In this document: piece by piece, positions 53,291 through 63,072 of the stretch
Layout: every line of letters starts with the position of its first letter
Numbering within the stretch: the stretch's first letter is position 1
From: Lachnospiraceae bacterium
GTDB taxonomy: Bacteria > Bacillota > Clostridia > Lachnospirales > Lachnospiraceae
Length of the DNA: 64,000 nucleotides
Direction of reading: 5' to 3'
Assembly (NCBI GenBank): GCA_017465845.1
Contig: JAFTVH010000002.1
Location: forward strand, 1 to 64,000
Made by a program: the position numbers and the translations under genes
Notes under the pieces: model-generated
Told to the model about the DNA's origin: nothing
Seen by the model: only the letters and a program-made list of their open reading frames with translations
Databases searched by the model: none

Positions 53291-54397
53291 ATGACACTAA
53301 CAAACTATTGGTGGTTATTGATTTGGCTGTTTATTGGTGCAATCATAGCTGTAATTGTGCCGGTAACAAGGAGTGAATATGTATTAGGCAAAAAGGAGCA
53401 GCGTTGGGGGCTGATTCCGGCGGTTCTTTTAGCATGTCCTTATGCAGTCTGGGCGGGTGTTAGGCATGATTGGTTTGGTGATACAGGAGTATATCGACGT
53501 ATGTTTCAAGAGTCTCCAGCTACAATATCTCAGATTCCATCTTACATTGCAGAACATACAAAAGATAGGGGTTTCTCTGTCCTCACAATTGTATTGAAAT
53601 CAATATTAGGAAATTCTGTTATCTTATTTTTCCTCATAATTGCCATATTTCAGATTGCCTGCATTGTGTATGTGTTTAGAAAGTATTCGTCAAATTACTG
53701 GTTAAGCTTCTTTTTGTTTATTGTATCAACAGATTATCTGTCTTGGATGCATAACGGAGTACGACAGTTTATTGCGGTAACTATTGTTTTTGCATGCTTT
53801 GGACTTATCGTGAAAAGGAAGTATGTTCCTTTGATATGCTTGGTTCTGTTAGCATCAACAATACACGGATCGGCTTTATTAATGATTCCTATTGTGTTCA
53901 TTGTTCTTGGTAAAGCATGGAATAAAAGGACAATATTTTTTATTGCAGCGACAGTTGTAATAATGGGGTTTATTGACCAGTTTACGTCTTTGCTGGATAA
54001 TTTGCTGGCAGAAACTCAGTACAGTGATTTGATTACGAATGAAATATGGACAACAGATGATGGAACGAGTATTTTACGGGTTCTGGTTTACTCGGCGCCG
54101 GCGATATTATCCTTTATAGGAAAGAGATATGTAGATGCTGCTGATGATCCGGTAATTAATATATGTGTGAACTGTGCTTGTGTGACTATGGCATTATACT
54201 TTTTAGCAAGTGTATCTTCCGGTATTTATGTTGGGCGTCTGCCAATTTACACAACATTACAAGGATATATTGCTGTACCGTGGCTAATTGACCATATCTT
54301 TACAGAAAAATCTGCGACACTAGTGAAGACAGCAATGATAGGAGCATTTTTAGTATTCTTCTATTATCAGATGCATGTGGCGTGGGCAGTAATCTAA
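53291..54397 (+). CDS. EpsG-family polysaccharide polymerase-like membrane protein
   Basis: A protein of 368 residues with about ten helices. The loop VRHDWFGDTGVYRRMFQ (about residues 57-73) and the later MHNGVRQFIAVTIVFAC and IHGSALLMIPI are hallmarks of EpsG/Wzy-type proteins, which join repeat units outside the membrane. The start was set at ATG 53291, with GAGGAG 6-7 bases upstream; an earlier in-frame ATG at 53261 has no RBS. It heads the last operon in the window. Confidence 0.85.
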   Translation: MTLTNYWWLLIWLFIGAIIAVIVPVTRSEYVLGKKEQRWGLIPAVLLACPYAVWAGVRHDWFGDTGVYRRMFQESPATISQIPSYIAEHTKDRGFSVLTIVLKSILGNSVILFFLIIAIFQIACIVYVFRKYSSNYWLSFFLFIVSTDYLSWMHNGVRQFIAVTIVFACFGLIVKRKYVPLICLVLLASTIHGSALLMIPIVFIVLGKAWNKRTIFFIAATVVIMGFIDQFTSLLDNLLAETQYSDLITNEIWTTDDGTSILRVLVYSAPAILSFIGKRYVDAADDPVINICVNCACVTMALYFLASVSSGIYVGRLPIYTTLQGYIAVPWLIDHIFTEKSATLVKTAMIGAFLVFFYYQMHVAWAVI

Positions 54398-54408
54398 AGG
54401 AGTTTGAA

Positions 54409-55503
54409 ATGAAAGTTCGTGTTTTGCACGTTGTTACTTATATGGGACGCGGCGGCTTGGAAACTATGCTTATGAACTACTTCCGACATATTGACCGTAG
54501 TAAAGTTCAGTTTGATTTTTTGGTACACCGTGATTTTGAGGCAGACTATGACCAGGAAATTCAAGCAATGGGAGGGCATATTTATCATGTTTCACGGCTT
54601 GTTCCGTGGAGTAAATCATATCGAACTAAACTGAAAACTTTTTTTAGAGAACATCCGGAATACAAAATTGTACATGTTCATCAAGATTGCCTCAGTTCAG
54701 TTGCTTTACAATGTGCGAAAGAATGTGGCATACCGCTTCGGATTGCACATAGTCATAACAGCAGCCAAGATAAGAATCTGAAATATCTTATAAAACGATA
54801 CTATATGAAGCAGATTCCAGTGTATGCAACAGACTTCTTTGCTTGCAGTAAACTTGCAGGGGATTGGATGTTTGGCGGTCATTCTTTTCAAATTCTGTAT
54901 AATGCAATTGATGCAAACGAATATGTGCACTTTCCTGCTATCGCGGACAGGGTTCGAGAAGAGTTAAGTTTAGGAGATAGTTTTGTTATAGGTCATGTGG
55001 GACGTTTTAATCCACAGAAGAATCATGCATTTTTGATTGATATCTTTGCAGAGTGTGTAAAAATAAATCCAAACGTGAAGCTATTGCTTGTAGGTGATGG
55101 AGAAGGAAGAATACGAATTCAGGAAAAAGTTCATGCTTTGTGTCTCCAGGATAAGGTAATATTTGCAAGTGTTCGTGCAGATGTCAATAAATTGCTTCAA
55201 GCGATGGATGTTTTCGTATTTCCTTCATTGTATGAGGGGCTTCCTGTTACGCTGGTTGAGGCCCAGGCATCGGGTTTATCATGTATAATTTCTGATCATG
55301 TGTCAGAAGAATGTATTGTAACTCGTGGATTGGTAACAAGTAAGCGGTTGGACGAGTCACCAACTGAGTGGGCTGAACATATTTTGAAACAGACTCGTAG
55401 ACCCAGGGAAAGCCATATTGAGGAGATTAAAGCAGCAGGTTATGATGTTTTGACAGCAGCAAAACGATTGGAAACATTTTATCTTCAAAGTGCAAAGGAG
55501 TAA
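54409..55503 (+). CDS. GT4 family glycosyltransferase
   Basis: A protein of 364 residues, GT-B fold. RVLHVVTYMGRGGLETMLMNYFRHI at the start, RIAHSHNSSQDKN, IGHVGRFNPQKNHAFLIDIF (donor domain), LLVGDGEGR and PSLYEGLPVTLVEAQASGL with the catalytic E-x7-E. It would extend the lipid-linked repeat in the cytoplasm using a nucleotide sugar. ATG 54409 has AAAGGAG 6 bases upstream; an upstream in-frame start at 54382 lies within the EpsG gene. Confidence 0.9.
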   Translation: MKVRVLHVVTYMGRGGLETMLMNYFRHIDRSKVQFDFLVHRDFEADYDQEIQAMGGHIYHVSRLVPWSKSYRTKLKTFFREHPEYKIVHVHQDCLSSVALQCAKECGIPLRIAHSHNSSQDKNLKYLIKRYYMKQIPVYATDFFACSKLAGDWMFGGHSFQILYNAIDANEYVHFPAIADRVREELSLGDSFVIGHVGRFNPQKNHAFLIDIFAECVKINPNVKLLLVGDGEGRIRIQEKVHALCLQDKVIFASVRADVNKLLQAMDVFVFPSLYEGLPVTLVEAQASGLSCIISDHVSEECIVTRGLVTSKRLDESPTEWAEHILKQTRRPRESHIEEIKAAGYDVLTAAKRLETFYLQSAKE

Positions 55504-55506
55504 GTT

Positions 55507-56394
55507 ATGGCATTACTTACAGTTTTCACGCCGGCATATAATCGTGCGAATACTTTATCACGTACATATGATAGTTTATGTGTGCAGGACTGCAAGGATT
55601 TTGTTTGGCTAATTATTGATGATGGCTCTACTGATCACACAGCCGAAATGGTTAAAAATTGGCAGAGCGAAGATAACGGATTTGAAATCCAATATATTTA
55701 TAAAGATAACGGTGGTATGCACACAGCGCATAATACTGCTTATGAAAATATTCATACCGAATTGAATGTCTGCATTGACTCAGATGATAAAATGGCATCT
55801 GGAGCTATTGGAAAGATAAAAGCAACGTGGGAAAAGATTCGGGATAAGGGATACGCAGGTATTATTGCTTTAGATTCTGATTTCGCCGGTAATATTATTG
55901 GTAAAGGATTCCCTGAGAACCTAATTGATACTACTTTAGGCGGTTATTATGCTGCCGGAGGAGCAGGCGATAAGAAACTCATTTATCGTACTGATGTTAT
56001 CAATAGTGTGCCGCCTTATCCGGTTTTTCCGGGGGAAAAGTATGTTGGCTTGGTATATAAATACACATTGATTGACCAAAAATATAAGATGTACGTTATG
56101 AATGAAGTTGTCTGTAAAGTTGAGTATCAGGCAGATGGCTCGACCGGGACTATGTGGAAGCAATATTTGAAAAATCCAAACGGTTTTGCTTTTCTTCGGA
56201 AGGTTGCAATGCAATACCCTACCAGTAAAAAGCGTTTGATACGGGATTGCATCCATTATTGTTCAAGCAGTCAGATATCCAAAAACAATAATTATATCAA
56301 GGAATCACCACGAAAATTACTTACGATTTTTTGTACGCCTTTTGGATGGGTTCTGACTTGGATAATCAGAAAAAAGGCAAATGAAAAGCATTGA
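55507..56394 (+). CDS. GT2 family glycosyltransferase
   Basis: A protein of 295 residues, GT-A fold: LTVFTPAYNRANTLSRTYDSL, WLIIDDGSTDHT, NGGMHTAHNTAYE and CIDSDDKM (about 91-98) as metal-binding site. The central GKGFPENLIDTTLGGYY block is seen in a subgroup of Firmicutes capsule GT2 enzymes. Acceptor and sugar are unknown. It lies three bases after the previous stop and overlaps a possible TTG start of the next gene. Confidence 0.85.
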   Translation: MALLTVFTPAYNRANTLSRTYDSLCVQDCKDFVWLIIDDGSTDHTAEMVKNWQSEDNGFEIQYIYKDNGGMHTAHNTAYENIHTELNVCIDSDDKMASGAIGKIKATWEKIRDKGYAGIIALDSDFAGNIIGKGFPENLIDTTLGGYYAAGGAGDKKLIYRTDVINSVPPYPVFPGEKYVGLVYKYTLIDQKYKMYVMNEVVCKVEYQADGSTGTMWKQYLKNPNGFAFLRKVAMQYPTSKKRLIRDCIHYCSSSQISKNNNYIKESPRKLLTIFCTPFGWVLTWIIRKKANEKH

Positions 56395-56420
56395 CAGTGA
56401 GGAAAGGGAGATGGACTATC

Positions 56421-56960
56421 TTGAAAGATAGAAAATATTTTTTGGATTATTACCGGATGACAGGAAAACCATATAAACCAGGCCTAGAAAGCTTTTTACA
56501 GAAATGTTTGTTCCACAATTTACAATTTGTATTTTGGTATAGAAAATATCAGGAGCATCCGAGTCTATTTGCAAGAGCTATGCTTTATAGAATTTCTCGT
56601 AAATATGGATTGGAAATTTCACTAAATGCTCAGATTGGACAAGGGTTGTATCTTGGTCATCCTTACAACATTACAGTTGGCGAAGGGGTGGTTCTTGGAA
56701 ATAATGTGAATTTGCATAAAGGCTGTACGATAGGCAGAACAAACAGAGGAAATAGCGGTTCCCCATGCATTGGGAATAATGTATTTATTGGCATAAATGC
56801 AACAGTGGTTGGAAATATCTGTATAGGGAATGATGTATTGATTGCGCCGAATAGTTATGTGAATGTTGATGTGCCGGATCACTCGGTTGTGATCGGTAAT
56901 CCGGCTGTGATACATCCACGAGAAAATGCTACAGAAAATTATGTGGCTTTCATTGTTTAG
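56421..56960 (+). CDS. Hexapeptide-repeat acetyltransferase (CysE-like), probable glycan O-acetyltransferase
   Basis: A protein of 179 residues. Left-handed beta-helix repeats run from about residue 75: LNAQIGQGLYLGHPYNITVGEGVVLG, VNLHKGCTIG, GSPCIGNNVFIGINATVVGNICIGNDVLIAPNSYV. The His in LHKGC is the probable catalytic residue. Serine acetyltransferase-like proteins in EPS clusters acetylate sugars. The start was set at TTG 56421, with GGGAG about 10 bases upstream; TTG 56391 is in frame but lies on the previous gene's stop with no clear RBS. Confidence 0.8.
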   Translation: MKDRKYFLDYYRMTGKPYKPGLESFLQKCLFHNLQFVFWYRKYQEHPSLFARAMLYRISRKYGLEISLNAQIGQGLYLGHPYNITVGEGVVLGNNVNLHKGCTIGRTNRGNSGSPCIGNNVFIGINATVVGNICIGNDVLIAPNSYVNVDVPDHSVVIGNPAVIHPRENATENYVAFIV

Positions 56961-56987
56961 ATTTACATTTGATTTTACGAGGATAAT

Positions 56988-58100
56988 ATGCGAAGAATAC
57001 TTTTTCTAATACATGATCTTGGCCAGGGAGGAGCAGAGAAAGTTCTTGTGAATCTAGTCAACAACATGGATGATACAAAATTTGATATAACTGTAATGAC
57101 ATTATTTGATTGCGGTGAAAATCGTCAGTTCCTTAGCCCGAAAGTCAAATATAAAACATGGTGTCGGAGGATGTTTCGGGGGAATTCTCACTTGATGAAA
57201 TTGTTGAGTCCGGAGACGCTTCATAGACTAATTATTAAGGAGCATTATGATATCGAAGTGGCTTATCTGGAAGGCCCTTGCGCCAGGATTATCAGTGGAT
57301 GCCCTGAACCTTCAACAAAGCTGGTTTCTTGGATTCATATTGAGCAACATACTGCGGAACGAGCAGCGCGTTCGTTCCGCAGTGTTCAGGAAGCAAAACG
57401 GTGTTATAGTAGATTTGATAAAATTGTATGTGTTTCTGAAACCGTTGAAAAAGACTTCCAAAAAGCATTGCAAGTGGACGCTTCGTATGAGGTACTTTAT
57501 AATACCAATGAAAGCAAGAAAATTTGTCAGGCATCACAAGAAACAGTAACAGATATAGAATTCCAATCCGATGAAGTTAAATTGGTTGGTGTTGGTAAAC
57601 TTCTTGACAGTAAGGGATTTGATAGAATTCTGCGTATAACAAAACAATTATTAGATGAAAAATACCCTGTTCATACTTATATACTGGGCGATGGGCCTGC
57701 ACGTGCATCGTTGCAAAGATATATTAAGGATAATAAAATGGAAAGACAGGTCACATTGTTGGGGTATCAGTTGAATCCTTATAAATATATTAAAAAATGT
57801 GATATTTTTGTTTGTGCCAGTCATGCAGAAGGATTTTCAACTGCAGCAACAGAGGCATTGATACTAGGAGTTCCGGTTTGTACAGTAGAGGTTTCCGGTA
57901 TGAAAGAAATGCTAGGTGAACATAATGAATATGGATTAGTAACAGATAATAGTGAAGAAGCCCTTTTTGCAGGGATTAAAATGCTATTGAATGATGCAAC
58001 GTTGATGGACAAATATAAAGTGGCAGCAATTCAGCGAGGCGATTTTTTTAGTACAGAAAAAACAGTAAGAGCAGTGGAGAAAATGCTACTTACAATGTAA
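56988..58100 (+). CDS. GT4 family glycosyltransferase
   Basis: A protein of 370 residues, GT-B fold: RILFLIHDLGQGGAEKVLVNLVNNM at the start, VSWIHIEQHT, CVSETVEKDF, LVGVGKLLDSKGFDRIL, TYILGDGPARASL and CASHAEGFSTAATEALILG with the E-x7-E type catalytic pair. It would add a sugar to the growing repeat unit. ATG preceded by GAGGA. Base composition is AT-rich like its neighbours. Confidence 0.9.
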   Translation: MRRILFLIHDLGQGGAEKVLVNLVNNMDDTKFDITVMTLFDCGENRQFLSPKVKYKTWCRRMFRGNSHLMKLLSPETLHRLIIKEHYDIEVAYLEGPCARIISGCPEPSTKLVSWIHIEQHTAERAARSFRSVQEAKRCYSRFDKIVCVSETVEKDFQKALQVDASYEVLYNTNESKKICQASQETVTDIEFQSDEVKLVGVGKLLDSKGFDRILRITKQLLDEKYPVHTYILGDGPARASLQRYIKDNKMERQVTLLGYQLNPYKYIKKCDIFVCASHAEGFSTAATEALILGVPVCTVEVSGMKEMLGEHNEYGLVTDNSEEALFAGIKMLLNDATLMDKYKVAAIQRGDFFSTEKTVRAVEKMLLTM

Positions 58101-58114
58101 AAAGGGGTATGATA

Positions 58115-59047
58115 ATGAATGATTCAGAGATAAATGTAATCTATTCTAGTGACGACAATTATGCGCAACATATGGGAGTCTCAATTTGGTCGCTAGTGGA
58201 ACAGAACCAAGATTTTAAAATAATCAATATTTATATCATTGATAATCATATCAGTATGAACAATAAGGCTAAAATCGAACAGATAGTGACGGCTTTTTCT
58301 GGAGTAAAGATAGTCTGGATTCCATTTATAAAATATGAAGAAAAGTTGAAGTTGGATATGCCTTGGAGTATCTCAATTAGTGCATATGCACGTTTATTTA
58401 TAGAACAAATGCTTCCGGAGACAATGAATAGAGTTATTTATCTGGATTGCGATACGGTTATTTGTGATTCATTGCATCAATTGTGGCAATTCAACCTTAA
58501 TGGAAAGACAGTTGGAGTGGTACAGGATACCGTAGGGGCTACAGCGAAAGAAAAGCTTGGCATTCCTAATGAAGATAAGTACTTCAATTCTGGTATGTTA
58601 TTGATTGATCTTGATGCTTGGAGAGTAAAGCAAGTTAGTAAAAAATGTCTTGAACTGATTGAAAACTACAATGGAAATGTGTGTCACCATGATCAAGGTG
58701 TTCTGAACGGAGTTTTTAAAGAAGATAAGTGTTTTTTGCCTATGCGATATAATACCATTACGGTGCACTATTTTTTAAATTTATACCAAATTAGAAAATA
58801 TTATGAAGAATATGCCCCTTTTTATAGTGAAGAAGAAATTGAAGAGGCTAAAAGCGCCCCGGCTATTTTGCACTTTACTCCAAGTTTTACCAGCCGTCCT
58901 TGGATTAAAGGATGCCAGCACCCCTTGCGTCAGAAATATTGGGATGTGTTGAAAAAGACTCCTTGGAGTGAGGCAAAACCTCAGAAAAATACAACAAAAT
59001 GGTATGTGCGTTTGCTTGAATGGAGATATCGGGTTTTACCATTTTAA
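58115..59047 (+). CDS. GT8 family glycosyltransferase
   Basis: A protein of 310 residues, GT-A fold, retaining. It has YSSDDNYAQHMGVSI, AYARLFIEQMLP, the DxD motif in YLDCDTVI (about 109-116), YFNSGMLLIDLDAWR, HHDQGVLNGVF and ILHFTPSFTSRPW, all standard for LgtC/glycogenin-like GT8 enzymes that transfer galactose or glucose. ATG 58115 has AAAGGGG 7 bases upstream; ATG 58109 is too close to that site. Confidence 0.9.
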   Translation: MNDSEINVIYSSDDNYAQHMGVSIWSLVEQNQDFKIINIYIIDNHISMNNKAKIEQIVTAFSGVKIVWIPFIKYEEKLKLDMPWSISISAYARLFIEQMLPETMNRVIYLDCDTVICDSLHQLWQFNLNGKTVGVVQDTVGATAKEKLGIPNEDKYFNSGMLLIDLDAWRVKQVSKKCLELIENYNGNVCHHDQGVLNGVFKEDKCFLPMRYNTITVHYFLNLYQIRKYYEEYAPFYSEEEIEEAKSAPAILHFTPSFTSRPWIKGCQHPLRQKYWDVLKKTPWSEAKPQKNTTKWYVRLLEWRYRVLPF

Positions 59048-59066
59048 ATAAGTGAAAGGGATAAGA

Positions 59067-60089
59067 ATGCTGATTTCTATTATTGTTTCAATATATAATG
59101 GGGAGAATACACTTCGAAAATGTCTGGATTCGTTAGTTATGCAGTCGGGGAAAGAATATGAAATAATCTTAGTAGATGATGGCTCATCAGATACCTCTGG
59201 ACAAATTTGTGATATATATGCAGAAAAATATGGCTTTATATCTGTAATTCACCAACAAAATGGTGGATTATCTTCAGCGCGGAAAGCAGGATACCATATT
59301 GCAAAAGGTGATTATTTAATGTTTTTCGATTGTGATGATTATGTGTCATCTGAATTAATAGAGGTACTTAAAGAAAATATCAATAGATCATATCCAGACT
59401 TAATATTATATGATTATTATTTAGTAAAAGAAAATGGTGAAAGAGTTCGACGAAAACTTAATGTTTCTTCGGAATTAATAAATAATTATTGTGCAGATGT
59501 ATTTGCAATAAATAGTATTGCAAGTGGATGGAACCCAGAAAAAGAGCCTTATCTTACAGGATTTGTTTGGACAAGATGCATAAAACGTAAAATATTGTCT
59601 GACAAGATGTTTATTTCCGAAAGAGAGTGTTATACGGAAGATGTGTTGTTTAATATTGAGTTAAGTTGTAATATAAGTAGCATTGTTTACATTGAACAGC
59701 CACTCTATTATTATTGTGTCACTGATAATTCATTGACAAATCGATATCGTAATAACATGTGGAATATGCTTCTGTTTCGACAGAAGTGGATTACGGACTA
59801 TTGTGAAAAGCATCATTTGACGAGTAGAGCAACGAGTCGCTTAGAAAGATCATGGTGGTCTGCAATTATGATGGGGTTTGATAATGCCTGCAATAGTGTG
59901 AGTGTACAGAGTTCGGTAGAGGAAATGCGACGTATTCGACAAAATCAGTCTACAATATCTTGCATTGAAAGTGTAAAAAAACAACGTTCAATTTTGCCTC
60001 GAAATGACAAAATTAAATTAATTTTGATTGCGTTTAGACTGTATTATATATATTATTTTTTAAAACATTTTTGGAATAAATCAGTTTAG
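59067..60089 (+). CDS. GT2 family glycosyltransferase
   Basis: A protein of 340 residues: LISIIVSIYNGENTLRKCLDSL, IILVDDGSSDTSG, NGGLSSARKAGYHIAKGDYLMFFDCDDYV (metal site about 89-92), then YTEDVLFNIELSCN. It is similar in plan to the GT2 genes at 61087 and 62056. ATG 59067 has AAAGGG 6 bases upstream; GTG 59052 is in frame but without RBS. This is among the most AT-rich genes in the window. Confidence 0.85.
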   Translation: MLISIIVSIYNGENTLRKCLDSLVMQSGKEYEIILVDDGSSDTSGQICDIYAEKYGFISVIHQQNGGLSSARKAGYHIAKGDYLMFFDCDDYVSSELIEVLKENINRSYPDLILYDYYLVKENGERVRRKLNVSSELINNYCADVFAINSIASGWNPEKEPYLTGFVWTRCIKRKILSDKMFISERECYTEDVLFNIELSCNISSIVYIEQPLYYYCVTDNSLTNRYRNNMWNMLLFRQKWITDYCEKHHLTSRATSRLERSWWSAIMMGFDNACNSVSVQSSVEEMRRIRQNQSTISCIESVKKQRSILPRNDKIKLILIAFRLYYIYYFLKHFWNKSV

Positions 60090-60098
60090 TTATATAGT

Positions 60099-60137
60099 TA
60101 ATAAAATTTTATTACAATTAAGAAAATGGTGTAAAAT
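60099..60137 (+). promoter_or_regulatory. AT palindrome and weak promoter upstream of the GlfT-like gene
   Basis: TAATAAAATTTTATTA (60099-60114) is a perfect 16-base palindrome that could be an operator or part of a weak terminator. TAAAAT at 60132-60137 is a possible -10, with TTATTA at 60109-60114 as -35 after a 17-base spacer. Confidence 0.4.
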
Positions 60138-60161
60138 GCGCGTAGTTGTTAGGAGGAAAAA

Positions 60162-61073
60162 ATGTTAGCGGCAATAATTGTAACATACAATCGAAAAGAA
60201 CTTCTGAGCCGGAATATTGAAATGTTGCTTTGCCAGACGAGGCCATTTGAGCGTATTTTTGTGATAGATAACTGTTCCACCGATGGTACCTATGAATATT
60301 TAAAAGGAAAGGGTTGGTTGGCTACAGAGCAGTTTGTCTATGTGAAAACAGAGTCTAACCTTGGTGGTGCAGGCGGCTTTTACACCGGTGTAAGGGCAGC
60401 GTATGAGGCTGGGGCTGACTGGATGGTTTTAATGGATGATGACGGGCGCGCTGGGGATGAGCACACATTTCAGATTCTGTTCGATGCTGCTGACTGCTTC
60501 TATAAGGAGGGAAAAGGAGATAAAAAGTTGTTCGTCAACTCGCTTGTTCAGCAGGGTGACCAACTGTCTTTTAAAATCGGTAATATCTATACAGTAGCTG
60601 ATGCAGTGGACGCTGCTAAGGATGGCTTACTGGAAGGTGAGGCAAATCCGTTCAATGGCACGCTGATTTCCAGGGAATTGGTTGGTGAGATTGGTTATCC
60701 GAATAAGGCTTTCTTCATTAAAGGTGATGAAGTCGATTTTAAGCAGCGGGCGCTGGATGCAGGCGCTTATGTTGTTACAGTTGTAGATTCTCGATATATT
60801 CATCCCAGACCAGAAACACATGAACGTAAAGTGCTGGGAATTAAGGTGCCGTTTTATGTCGAGGCTCCGTGGAAAGAATACTATGCCGCCAGAAATTTTA
60901 CATATATGTATAAGGCAAAGGGGTGGTATAATGCAATTGCATTTGAATTGATATTTGTGAAACTCCTTGCGATTATGTCAATGAAGTGTCCAAAAGGCAA
61001 AGTTATCAAAATGCTGTTCAAGGGTGTCTCTGACGGTTTGAAAGGAAAACTGGGTGCGACGGTAAAACCGTGA
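60162..61073 (+). CDS. GT2 glycosyltransferase, GlfT/rhamnosyltransferase-like
   Basis: A protein of 303 residues: AAIIVTYNRKELL, VIDNCSTDGTYEYL, ESNLGGAGGFYTGVRAAYEAG and DWMVLMDDDGRA (metal site), then NGTLISRELVGEIGYPNKAFFIKGDEVDFKQRA. The NLGGAGGF and MDDDG blocks are typical of galactofuranosyl- and rhamnosyltransferases. Its base composition is less AT-rich than the genes on either side, and it has its own strong RBS (AGGAGG) and possible promoter, which fits a separate origin within the cluster. Confidence 0.85.
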   Translation: MLAAIIVTYNRKELLSRNIEMLLCQTRPFERIFVIDNCSTDGTYEYLKGKGWLATEQFVYVKTESNLGGAGGFYTGVRAAYEAGADWMVLMDDDGRAGDEHTFQILFDAADCFYKEGKGDKKLFVNSLVQQGDQLSFKIGNIYTVADAVDAAKDGLLEGEANPFNGTLISRELVGEIGYPNKAFFIKGDEVDFKQRALDAGAYVVTVVDSRYIHPRPETHERKVLGIKVPFYVEAPWKEYYAARNFTYMYKAKGWYNAIAFELIFVKLLAIMSMKCPKGKVIKMLFKGVSDGLKGKLGATVKP

Positions 61074-61086
61074 TTAGGAGAAAGGG

Positions 61087-62046
61087 ATGAAATACAATCA
61101 AAATAGATTAGTATCAGTTATTGTACCGGTTCATAACGCAGAGGCGTTTATTGAGCGATGTGTTAAAAGCATTCTTAAACAGTCTTATCATAATCTGCAG
61201 GTAATTTTGGTTAATGATGGTTCGACAGATCGCTCCCTTCAACTGTGTCAGGGATTTGCTCAAGAGGATAAACGAATAAAAGTTATATCCCAAAAAAATT
61301 GCGGTGTGTCGAGTGCTAGAAATGCAGGGATAGCACTTGCAGTTGGCGAATTTGTTACTTTTGTAGACGCAGATGATTATTTAATAGAATCGTCTATTGA
61401 CACGGCTCTTCAATATATAGACAAAGATTGTGCAGATGTTGTTGTCTACGGGTGGAAGCGAGTTTATGAAAAATCGGGCAGAGATGAAGTAATAAATGAG
61501 CCCTATGAAGTTGTTAATAATCAGGCTGTCATCGTTCAAAAAATTTTAGAGCACTATTCAGCATATGGTGGTGGGTATCCGTGGAATAAAATTTGGAGAC
61601 GAAAAGCCTTTACAGATGGGAAAATACCATTATTTGATACACAGTTATTTTTCTTTGAGGATCTGGAGTGGGTTATAAAATCCATGCTGTGTATTAAGCG
61701 CCTGGTTGTTTGCCCACATAGCCTGTACGAGTATTCCGTACGTGAAGCAAGCGTGACTAACGATGGAAAGAATAGTGAGAAGAAAGAACTTAGTTATCAT
61801 ATGGCGCTGGAGAAAATTGTATTAGATCTTGAAAGCATGCCAGATTTGCAGATGTGGTTAAAGAAGAAGTATTATCCGGAAATTGTAAATGGTATAGTTC
61901 ATGCAAGGCGTCAGAATTGGCCACAGCTGGAAGCCTATTTGTTGAAGCGTTTACAGAAAGTAAAAAAAGTAATAATATATTCTATTGAGATTCCTGTAAA
62001 GGTAAAAATGCGCTGTTTTTTATTGCTATTCCGGTTAAAACTATAG
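61087..62046 (+). CDS. GT2 family glycosyltransferase
   Basis: A protein of 319 residues: VSVIVPVHNAEAFIERCVKSIL, VILVNDGSTDRSL, NCGVSSARNAGIALAVGEF and FVDADDYL (about 97-104). The C-terminal half has PWNKIWRRKAF and FFEDLEWV, shared with capsule GT2 enzymes. ATG has AGGAGAAAGGG upstream. It closely follows the GlfT-like gene and precedes another GT2 by 9 bases. Confidence 0.85.
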   Translation: MKYNQNRLVSVIVPVHNAEAFIERCVKSILKQSYHNLQVILVNDGSTDRSLQLCQGFAQEDKRIKVISQKNCGVSSARNAGIALAVGEFVTFVDADDYLIESSIDTALQYIDKDCADVVVYGWKRVYEKSGRDEVINEPYEVVNNQAVIVQKILEHYSAYGGGYPWNKIWRRKAFTDGKIPLFDTQLFFFEDLEWVIKSMLCIKRLVVCPHSLYEYSVREASVTNDGKNSEKKELSYHMALEKIVLDLESMPDLQMWLKKKYYPEIVNGIVHARRQNWPQLEAYLLKRLQKVKKVIIYSIEIPVKVKMRCFLLLFRLKL

Positions 62047-62055
62047 GAGAAGCCT

Positions 62056-63072
62056 ATGAAAATGGTAAGTGTGATTATTCCTGTATACAAGGTAGAGAAA
62101 TTTTTGGCTCGGTGTGTGGAAAGTATTTTTTCACAGACATATATAAATATAGAGATCATTTTAGTAGATGATGGTTCTCCAGATCAATGTGGGCAAATGT
62201 GTGAAACATTCGCAAGCCGTGATAACCGGGTGAAGGTGTTGCATAAATTGAATGGAGGCCTTTCGTCAGCAAGAAATGCAGGTTTAGATATTGCAAAAGG
62301 TGATTATATCACGTTTGTAGATAGCGATGACTTTATCCATCCGCAAATGATTGAGTGGATGGTACAGCAATTGGAACAAAGTGGCGCTGATTTAGTAAGT
62401 AGTGGATTGCTCCGATTTCGGAATGAAAGACCGGAAGAGGCACCTGTGGATTGTGTACATTTTACCGAATTGGGACAAGAAGATTTCATTGAACATTTAT
62501 ATCCCGATAACTTTGGTAAAATTTCGGTTACTGCTTGTGGCAAACTTTATCGTAAACAGCTTTTTAGCGGATTGCGTTATCCGGAGGGGATTATTCATGA
62601 AGATTTGCAAATATACTTGAAAATTTTGCAGAAGTGCAAAAGGATTTCGGTCGCAGATCATGAGTTGTATTATTATTACTATAATCCTAATTCAATTATG
62701 CAGAGTAACTATTTAGCGTATGACCGTTTTGGTGAGTTTACCGTAAGAGAACAATATATTTCGTTTTTTCAAACTCGTGGTTTACAGGAACAAGCTTTGC
62801 GTGCTGCAAATGATTATCTTACGTTTTTTATGCGCAACTATTTTGCAGTAATGCTTCGTTATCCACAGCGCAGAACAGCATTAGAACCACACATCAAAAT
62901 CTTTAAAGGGCATATAACCCTCATTCAGACAGACCCTTATGTGTGTCGGATGAGACGCATTTGTTGCCGTTTAATGCTGATAGAACCTCATTTTGCTTAC
63001 TTTATAGCAAAAAAGTGCATTCCGGATTGCCTGATTGCTGAAATGCGGGAAGGAGAATGTAGTGAGTATTAA
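62056..63072 (+). CDS. GT2 family glycosyltransferase
   Basis: A protein of 338 residues: VSVIIPVYKVEKFLARCVESIF, IILVDDGSPDQCG, NGGLSSARNAGLDIAKGDYITFVDSDDFI (metal site about 91-94), KLYRKQLF and IHEDLQIYLKIL. It belongs to the same subgroup as the two other GT2 genes nearby (59067 and 61087), probably from duplication. AGGAG precedes the ATG, and it overlaps the pyruvyl transferase gene by 11 bases. Confidence 0.85.
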   Translation: MKMVSVIIPVYKVEKFLARCVESIFSQTYINIEIILVDDGSPDQCGQMCETFASRDNRVKVLHKLNGGLSSARNAGLDIAKGDYITFVDSDDFIHPQMIEWMVQQLEQSGADLVSSGLLRFRNERPEEAPVDCVHFTELGQEDFIEHLYPDNFGKISVTACGKLYRKQLFSGLRYPEGIIHEDLQIYLKILQKCKRISVADHELYYYYYNPNSIMQSNYLAYDRFGEFTVREQYISFFQTRGLQEQALRAANDYLTFFMRNYFAVMLRYPQRRTALEPHIKIFKGHITLIQTDPYVCRMRRICCRLMLIEPHFAYFIAKKCIPDCLIAEMREGECSEY

